Of a DNA stretch of 53,537 nucleotides, positions 48,494 through 53,537 are shown piece after piece. The stretch is taken from positions 1-53,537 of the forward strand of contig CALPNT020000002.1 in the NCBI GenBank assembly GCA_943325005.2, read 5' to 3'. How positions within the stretch are numbered: position 1 is the first letter of the stretch; each line of letters opens with the position of its first letter. Both the position numbers and the translations under genes were made by a program. The stretch comes from Bifidobacterium breve. GTDB lineage: Bacteria; Cyanobacteriota; Cyanobacteriia; PCC-6307; Cyanobiaceae. The notes under the pieces are model-generated. The model ran no database searches and was not told where the DNA came from. It saw only the letters and a list, made by a program, of their open reading frames with translations.

Positions 48494-49882
48494 TCAGCGG
48501 TTTGCAGCGCGGCCGTTTGTATCGAGACCGTTTGCATCGAGGTCGTGGCTGGTCACCCGTTCGATCACGCCAGCGCGGCTGTTGACCCGCCGCAGGGCCG
48601 CGAGGCTGCAGCTCCTGCTGGGCTCCACCACCATCCGGCGGCCATGCTCCAGCTCCACCTCCCAGGGCGAGTCCGTGAGGTTGCACAACCCCAGCAGGCT
48701 GGGATCACTGGGATGGGCCGTGATCCGGGCCAGGGGCTGGTCCAGGGCCACCGGCAGCAGGCGGTCGAGATGGTGAGCCTGAATCTCGTTGCCAGCAGCG
48801 ATCGCCACCAGGCCCCGGGGCAGCCGCAGCCAGGGGCCCTGGGGCAGTGGATTGCCACAGCTCCAGCAGCCGGCGGCCGTACTGCCGGCCGCCGGAAAGG
48901 CCTCCTGGCCGCAGGACGGGCAGAGCAGGCGCCGATCGAGGCTGGCGGCCAGCGCTGCGGTCCACTGGCCGGTGAGGGCACGCCGCTGCGGTTGTTTCAG
49001 GCCTGGACCGAAGGTCTGCAGGAATAGCTGTTGCAGGGGCTCGGGATAGATCGGCCAGGTGATCAGGGCCGCGGCGTGCTCGATCGGATCGGGTCGGTTG
49101 CGCGTGTCGATCGGATCGAAGATGAACACCGGATCTTCGCCGTAGAGGCGGCGCCGGGCCGGTTCATCGAGGCAGCGGATCGCCTGCTCCAGGGCCCCTT
49201 TGAGCGGGTCATGGCGGGTGAGCAGCCGGAAGATCAGCACCGCCAGCGAGAACAGATCGCTGCTGGCTCCGGGCCGGGCCTGGCCCAGCAGGATTTCCGG
49301 CGCCATGAAGCCCGGTGTGCCCAGCACGCTGCCCGGATCGCGGCCATCCACCGCCACGTTGTCGTTGTCGCAGATCAGGATGCGACCGCTGCCGGGTTCC
49401 AGGAACAGGTTCCCCAGCGAGATGTCCTTGTAACAGAGGCCGCGCAGGTGCAGGGCGTGGAAGGCGTCGGCCAGAAAGAAGGCGGCCCGCAGCACGTTCT
49501 GCAGGCTGATCTCCATCTGGCCACCGGCATGGGCGTTAGCACCGAGGAAGGAGGGTGGTCGCAGGGGCATCAGGTAGCCGAAGCTCGGCTCCCGCAGGCG
49601 GATCTGCTCGCGACTGGCGGCATGGGTTCCCACCAGGGCAATCGGCCAGAGGAAGGCGTTGTTGGGGCTGGAGGCCTGGATGCTCTCCTCGAGGCGCCGC
49701 CGCAGATTCGGATCGCGGGCGATGCAGGCCGGCCAGTACCACTTCAGGGCCAGGCGCTCGCCGCCCAGTTCCACCGCATACACCTGGCCCTGACTGCCAC
49801 CCCCGACGCCCTCAAGAATGCGGAGCTCCCGGGAGAGCCCCTCGAGCTGGAGCACGGCGCCGATCGGCAGGATCCAGTTCAA
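48494..49882 (-). CDS. Kinase-fold protein with atypical catalytic motifs and zinc ribbon
   Basis: A 462-residue Ser/Thr kinase-like protein. The Gly-rich loop is GVGGGSQGQVYAVELGGERLALKWY, with the ATP-binding Lys47. The catalytic loop is YKDISLGNLFL: Asp153 and Asn158 are kept, but Tyr151 replaces the usual His. The Mg-binding motif is DND (172-174) instead of DFG. APE survives as TPGFMAPEIL. After the kinase domain (to about 310) come a zinc ribbon with Cys321, 324, 339 and 342, and a C-terminal beta-rich region with a low-complexity end. Start is TTG at 49882, or GTG at 49855. It lies 24 nt after the membrane FHA gene. Confidence 0.85.
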   Translation of the reverse strand: MNWILPIGAVLQLEGLSRELRILEGVGGGSQGQVYAVELGGERLALKWYWPACIARDPNLRRRLEESIQASSPNNAFLWPIALVGTHAASREQIRLREPSFGYLMPLRPPSFLGANAHAGGQMEISLQNVLRAAFFLADAFHALHLRGLCYKDISLGNLFLEPGSGRILICDNDNVAVDGRDPGSVLGTPGFMAPEILLGQARPGASSDLFSLAVLIFRLLTRHDPLKGALEQAIRCLDEPARRRLYGEDPVFIFDPIDTRNRPDPIEHAAALITWPIYPEPLQQLFLQTFGPGLKQPQRRALTGQWTAALAASLDRRLLCPSCGQEAFPAAGSTAAGCWSCGNPLPQGPWLRLPRGLVAIAAGNEIQAHHLDRLLPVALDQPLARITAHPSDPSLLGLCNLTDSPWEVELEHGRRMVVEPSRSCSLAALRRVNSRAGVIERVTSHDLDANGLDTNGRAANR

Positions 49883-49906
49883 GGGATGGGGACGCGCCGG
49901 GTCGAA

Positions 49907-50569
49907 TCAGGGCCTTTGACTCTGGCCGATCGCCCGGCGGATGCCGTTACGGTGCGCCAGGGCGGTGAGCCGGTTGCGGAAGCGGTGTCGATGGGCCAGG
50001 CCGTCGTTGGTCACCACCTCCAGCAGGTGCTCCTTGCGGGCACCCAGCAGAATCCAGCCCGCCAGGGCCAGCAGCTCCAGGGGCCAGAACAGCAGCGGCA
50101 GGGGCAGCAGCAGCAGGCCGCCCAGGCAGAGCAGCAGCCACCAGCTGAAGATGTGGGGATAGAGGGCGCGGCTTTCCACCCGCACGGAGCGAATCGCCGC
50201 GGCGCTCAGGCGCTGGTCGCCCACGTCGATGCTGAGGGGATCGGGCCGTGCTCCCTGGGCGGCGCCGCAGCGGAACACCAGCACCGGTCCGCTGCTGCCG
50301 AGGCGGATCTCATCGCCGTCATCGAGGCTGCTGCACTGGCGCAGCCGCACCCCTTCCAGCCAGGTGCCGTTGGCGCTGCCCAGATCACACACCAGCCACT
50401 GGTTACCGGTACGGGAGCGACGCACCTGGGCATGCTGGCGCGACAATCCCGCCGCCTCCGGCAGGCAGAGGCCGTTGTCCGGGGCACGCCCGATGGTCAG
50501 CCCCTTGGTGGGGTCCAGGTTGACCCGCCGCCGCGGATTGTCCCGCAGTTCGAGGCTGGCGCTCTCCAT
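49907..50569 (-). CDS. FHA-domain membrane protein
   Basis: A 220-residue protein with an N-terminal FHA phosphothreonine-binding domain (about 22-100): GLTIGRAPDNGLCLPEAAGLSRQHAQVR, and LVCDLGSANGTWLEGVRL. The key residues Arg28, Ser43-Arg44-Gln45-His46 and Asn67-Gly68 are present. Two adjacent hydrophobic helices (about 142-160 and 162-177) follow, then a basic C-terminal cytoplasmic tail (HRHRFRNRLTALAHRNGIRRA). It should hold FHA and tail on the same face. The start overlaps the stop codon of the small membrane gene upstream by one base (TGATG). Confidence 0.88.
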   Translation of the reverse strand: MESASLELRDNPRRRVNLDPTKGLTIGRAPDNGLCLPEAAGLSRQHAQVRRSRTGNQWLVCDLGSANGTWLEGVRLRQCSSLDDGDEIRLGSSGPVLVFRCGAAQGARPDPLSIDVGDQRLSAAAIRSVRVESRALYPHIFSWWLLLCLGGLLLLPLPLLFWPLELLALAGWILLGARKEHLLEVVTNDGLAHRHRFRNRLTALAHRNGIRRAIGQSQRP

Positions 50570-50904
50570 CAGCCCCCATCCCCACGACCACCGCCACTAC
50601 GGCGCGGCAACCCGTGGCGCGGCAATCCGTGGCGCGGCAATCCGTGGCACTGCCACCAGTGATGCCAGTCGGCCGCAATCTCGGCGCGCAGGCCCGGTTC
50701 CCCCTCCCGCCAGGGTCTCACCCGGCCGGGGAACAGCAGGGCGATGGTCGCCAGCAGCAGGCCGATTAGCAGCAGCAGCAGCAGCACCCAGCCCGGTAGG
50801 GCCCCGACCCAGGTGGCCGCAAAGCTGGCCCGGATCGCGTAGACGGCCACCGTCAGGGCAATCCAGATGCGGAAAGGGGCCCAGGGATCCCGGCGACGCT
50901 CCAC
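50569..50904 (-). CDS. Small two-helix membrane protein with HGLPR repeats
   Basis: A 111-residue protein with two hydrophobic segments (IWIALTVAVYAIRASFAATWVG and GWVLLLLLLIGLLLATIALLF). The last third is cytoplasmic and basic, with WHHWWQC and three tandem HGLPR units, then a Gly/Arg-rich end. I do not recognise a family. The start is GTG at 50904, only 17 nt from the oppositely directed penicillin-binding protein gene. It is translationally coupled to the FHA gene that follows. Confidence 0.75.
   Translation of the reverse strand: MERRRDPWAPFRIWIALTVAVYAIRASFAATWVGALPGWVLLLLLLIGLLLATIALLFPGRVRPWREGEPGLRAEIAADWHHWWQCHGLPRHGLPRHGLPRRSGGGRGDGG
50601..50645. repeat. Three tandem 15-bp repeats
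   Basis: Units GGCGCGGCAACCCGT, GGCGCGGCAATCCGT and GGCGCGGCAATCCGT follow each other without gaps, the last two identical. On the minus strand they encode the HGLPR repeats of the small membrane protein. The near-identity suggests recent expansion or slippage. Confidence 0.85.
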
Positions 50905-50921
50905 CCAGGGGCTCGTGATCG

Positions 50922-53195
50922 ATGCAGCTAGCGTATCGGCTCCTCCAGATCCCAGGGATGCCCGAGCCGGTCGCGCCCGGTGCCGCCTGGTCCGCCCTTG
51001 GGCGCGCCTTGCTCACCGGCCCTGTGGCCAGAAGGCCGGAGGCGTTGGCCACAGCCCTGCGGATCCTGCGCCAGCGCCGCGCCTGGTTGGAGCTCTGGCA
51101 GGGCGACGTGTGCCGCCAGCGCCTGCCGCTGGGGGATGGGCGCTATCGCATCGGCCGGGATCCCCAGCTGGAGCTGCCGGTCGATGGCAGCGGCATCAGC
51201 CGGGTGCATGGAATCGTGGAGAAGCAGCGGCCCCAGGCACGGGACTATCGCCTCGAGGACTTCGGCTCCGCCAATGGGATTTTCTGGCAGGACCGACGCA
51301 TCCGCAGCATCGATCTGCGCCATGGCGATCAGCTGCAACTCGGCTCACCCTTGCGGGCCGAAGCTCCCACCCTGCGCTACTGCCAGCCGCGCAGCCCACT
51401 GGAGCAGGCCATCCACTGGGGCGGTGTGGGCCTGCTGGGGGGCTCGGCGATCGCTCTCTCGCTGCTGTTGGCGGCCACCACGATCGCTGGTGGTTCCAGC
51501 ATCCGCGCCATCGGGGGTCCGGTGCGCATCGTCGCCGACAACGGCCGCCAGATCGATGCGGCCGAGGGGGCGCCGGTGGCCCTGCCATCCCTGGACGCCT
51601 ACCCCTTGCAGTTGCGGCAGGCCTTGATGGCGTCGGAGGAGGCGCGCTTTGGCTGGAACAGCGGCATCGATCTGTTCGGCACCCTGCGATCAGCCCTGCG
51701 CGGCACCGGTGGCGGCAGTGGTCTCACCCAGCAGGTGGCCCGGATGTACTACCCCGCCGTCGGCAACGACGTGAGTGTGGCTCGCAAGCTGCGGGAGCTG
51801 GGGGTGGCCTGGCAGCTGGAGGCGGGCTTCAGCAAGAACCGCATCCTCAAGATGTATCTCGATCGGGCTTATCTCGGATTGGGGACGGAGGGTTTCGAGC
51901 AGGCGGCCCAGCTGTATTTCCGTAAGTCAGCCCGCAAGCTCGATGTCTCGGAAGCGGCTTTTCTGGTCGGTCTGTTGCCCAATCCCAATGGCTACAGCCC
52001 CTGCAACAGCAAGGATCCAACGGCCGGACGGGAGCGCCGCAATCTGGTGTTACGGCTGATGCAGCAGGAGGGCTACCTCTCCGATCAGCAGCTGATCGAT
52101 GCCCTGCGCCGCCCGCTGAACATCGACCCCTCCGCCTGCCGGGAGTCGACGCTGATCAGTTATCCCTACTTCAGCGACTACGTGGTCGGTGAGCTGGAGG
52201 GGCGGCGCTTCGGCCTCAACCTCAGGGACGAGCAGCTGGGCGGCAACTACCAGGTGGTGAGCACGATTGATCCCCGCATGCAGGCGATTGCCCAGAAGCA
52301 GCTGGGCCGCTTCCTGCAGGGACCGGCCGCCGGCGTGGGGCTCACCCAGGGAGCCCTGATCTCGCTGGATGTGGCCACCGGCGAAATCCTGGCCTATGTG
52401 GGCGGTGGCGACTATGCCCGCTCCAGCTTTGATCGGGTGCAGGCTCTGCGGCAGCCAGGTTCCACCTTCAAGCTGTTCACCTATCTGGCGGCGCTCACGG
52501 CCGATCTCGATCTCAATGCCACCGTCTCCTGTGCGCCTCTGGGTTATGTGGCCGGCTGCCAGCACGGACCGGTGGGCCCGACTGGAACGATCAGCTACGC
52601 CGATGGTTTTGCCTTTTCCGAGAATGTGGTAGCCCTGCGGCTGGCTGAACGGGTGGGGCTGAACCGGGTGATCGAACAGGCACGGCGGCTGGGCATCAGC
52701 ACCCCCCTCGATTCCACCTACACCATGGTGTTGGGCGGCAAGGAGACCTACCTCTACGAGCTGGCCAGGGCCTATGCCGTGGTGGCCAACGGTGGTGGCT
52801 CGGTGCCGATGCACGGTGTCCGCCGCATCTACGACCTGGGCATCTGTCCTTCGATCGACACGCTGGCCCAGTGCCCGGCCAGCGGGGTCACCACCCCGAT
52901 CGGCGAGCGTTCGCGGCAGCTGTTGGAGCCGGCGGTGGCCGCCGCCATGGACCGGCAACTGCGCCGGGTTGTGAGCGAGGGCACCGGGCGGGCCGCGGCC
53001 GGTGTCGCCGATGCCCGCGGCAAGACCGGCACCACCAACGATGGCGTCGATGTGCTGTTCATCGGCTATTCGCCGGCGATGGGGATCCTCACCGGCATCT
53101 GGATGGGCAACGACGACAACACCCCGGCCGAGGCGGCTTCCGGCGCCCTGGTGGCCGATCTCTGGGGGCGCTACATGCGGGCTGTGGCCAGCTGA
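50922..53195 (+). CDS. Class A penicillin-binding protein with N-terminal FHA domain
   Basis: A 757-residue bifunctional peptidoglycan synthase. An FHA domain lies at about 65-150 (YRIGRDPQLELPVDGSGISRVHGIVEKQ, DFGSANGIF), then a membrane helix (166-190). The glycosyltransferase (GT51) domain has Glu239-Glu240 in MASEEARFGWNSGIDLFG and GGGSGLTQQVARMYY. The transpeptidase has its nucleophile Ser514 (STFK), SEN at 566-568 and KTGTT at 701-705. The expected GT51 pair is Glu-Asp, here Glu-Glu. The FHA would sit in the cytoplasm, so it could read protein phosphorylation by the neighbouring kinase. Start ATG at 50922; an ATG at 50958 is an alternative. Confidence 0.93.
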   Translation: MQLAYRLLQIPGMPEPVAPGAAWSALGRALLTGPVARRPEALATALRILRQRRAWLELWQGDVCRQRLPLGDGRYRIGRDPQLELPVDGSGISRVHGIVEKQRPQARDYRLEDFGSANGIFWQDRRIRSIDLRHGDQLQLGSPLRAEAPTLRYCQPRSPLEQAIHWGGVGLLGGSAIALSLLLAATTIAGGSSIRAIGGPVRIVADNGRQIDAAEGAPVALPSLDAYPLQLRQALMASEEARFGWNSGIDLFGTLRSALRGTGGGSGLTQQVARMYYPAVGNDVSVARKLRELGVAWQLEAGFSKNRILKMYLDRAYLGLGTEGFEQAAQLYFRKSARKLDVSEAAFLVGLLPNPNGYSPCNSKDPTAGRERRNLVLRLMQQEGYLSDQQLIDALRRPLNIDPSACRESTLISYPYFSDYVVGELEGRRFGLNLRDEQLGGNYQVVSTIDPRMQAIAQKQLGRFLQGPAAGVGLTQGALISLDVATGEILAYVGGGDYARSSFDRVQALRQPGSTFKLFTYLAALTADLDLNATVSCAPLGYVAGCQHGPVGPTGTISYADGFAFSENVVALRLAERVGLNRVIEQARRLGISTPLDSTYTMVLGGKETYLYELARAYAVVANGGGSVPMHGVRRIYDLGICPSIDTLAQCPASGVTTPIGERSRQLLEPAVAAAMDRQLRRVVSEGTGRAAAGVADARGKTGTTNDGVDVLFIGYSPAMGILTGIWMGNDDNTPAEAASGALVADLWGRYMRAVAS

Positions 53196-53243
53196 GCGCT
53201 GGGGGCTCAGGTCAGGCGTCCGGCCTGCTGCCGCTCAGCCGAT

Positions 53244-53537
53244 TCAGGCTCCCGGCCTGGCCTTGAGCAGGGTCTGGGCCAGATCCGAACCCCAGGTCGC
53301 CAGCCCCCAACCGAGGCCCAGCAAGCTGCCCCACCACCAGGTGCTGCACCAGAGCCGCTCGATCGGCCGGCTGTGGTCCGTCGGAGTCGAGCGGGGCAAC
53401 TGCCAGCCGAGCTGCAGCGCCCCGTAGACCACCAGCAACACCCAGGCGGGGATCGATTCGGAGCCGACGCGGAAGCCCAGTTCCTGCCAACGCAGCAGGC
53501 TGAGCATCGCCGCCAGGCTGATCAGGGCCGCAATCGC
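53244..53537 (-). CDS. Membrane protein, partial (C-terminal end)
   Basis: The frame is open to the right edge, so the N-terminus is outside the window. The visible 97 residues contain three hydrophobic segments: AIAALISLAAMLSLL, VLLVVYGALQLGWQL and WWWGSLLGLGWGLATWG. They are separated by RWQELGFRVGSESIPAW and PTDHSRPIERLWCST. I do not assign a family. It is convergent with the FHA-PBP gene and its stop codon is 48 nt from that gene's stop codon. Confidence 0.65.
   Translation of the reverse strand, partial: AIAALISLAAMLSLLRWQELGFRVGSESIPAWVLLVVYGALQLGWQLPRSTPTDHSRPIERLWCSTWWWGSLLGLGWGLATWGSDLAQTLLKARPGA

Overview
The window is a high-GC stretch of a cyanobacterial chromosome, most like a Synechococcus/Cyanobium-type picocyanobacterium. 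The evidence is a phycobilisome core operon (apcE, apcA, apcB, apcC), the split cyanobacterial ATP synthase operon with b and b' subunits, PII (glnB) with its partner pipX, the plastid-type ribosomal protein PSRP-3/Ycf65, cyanobacteria-restricted DUF3086, DUF3119 and DUF3326 proteins, and several HIP1-like GCGATCGC octamers. Genes are densely packed and many stop/start codons overlap. No insertion sequence, integrase, CRISPR array or rRNA was seen.

Layout. 0-4.6 kb: end of der, an EcfT/CbiQ-type membrane protein, pipX-pipY, sepF, proC, and plsY facing them. 4.6-9.3 kb: a GT-rich degenerate repeat, DUF3086/DUF3119, an MlaE-type permease coupled to a GPH-family transporter, and tRNA-Gly(UCC). 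9.3-13.4 kb: purB, a small protein, tlyA, glnB and queF, with an NtcA-like palindrome inside a hairpin between glnB and queF. 13.4-17 kb: ftsW-ccdA-ccs1 (cell division and cytochrome c maturation). 17-22.6 kb: apcEABC. 22.7-30.1 kb: a methyltransferase, then atp1-atpB-atpE-atpF2-atpF-atpH-atpA-atpG; beta and epsilon are absent here, as expected in cyanobacteria. 30.5-36.5 kb: accessory region with a 2OG-Fe(II)-type oxygenase, a LuxR-type regulator with a degenerate receiver, three small exported proteins that look like a reduced fimbrial or chaperone-linked set, a ferredoxin, and a coupled hypothetical/DUF3326 pair. 36.6-45.5 kb: ald, nadD-nadE, a GTPase, a CNNM/CBS protein, pepP, a HAD phosphatase and PSRP-3.

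The most interesting block is 45.6-53.2 kb. A PP2C-type phosphatase with a membrane helix, a TerY-like vWA protein, a kinase-fold protein with a C-terminal zinc ribbon and unusual catalytic motifs, a membrane FHA protein and a small membrane protein are all on the minus strand. They stand back-to-back, 17 nt apart, with a class A penicillin-binding protein carrying an N-terminal FHA domain. I read this as a TerY-P-like phosphosignalling triad wired through FHA domains to peptidoglycan synthesis. The domains are seen in sequence; the functional link is inference.

The last gene, a membrane protein on the minus strand, runs off the right edge.
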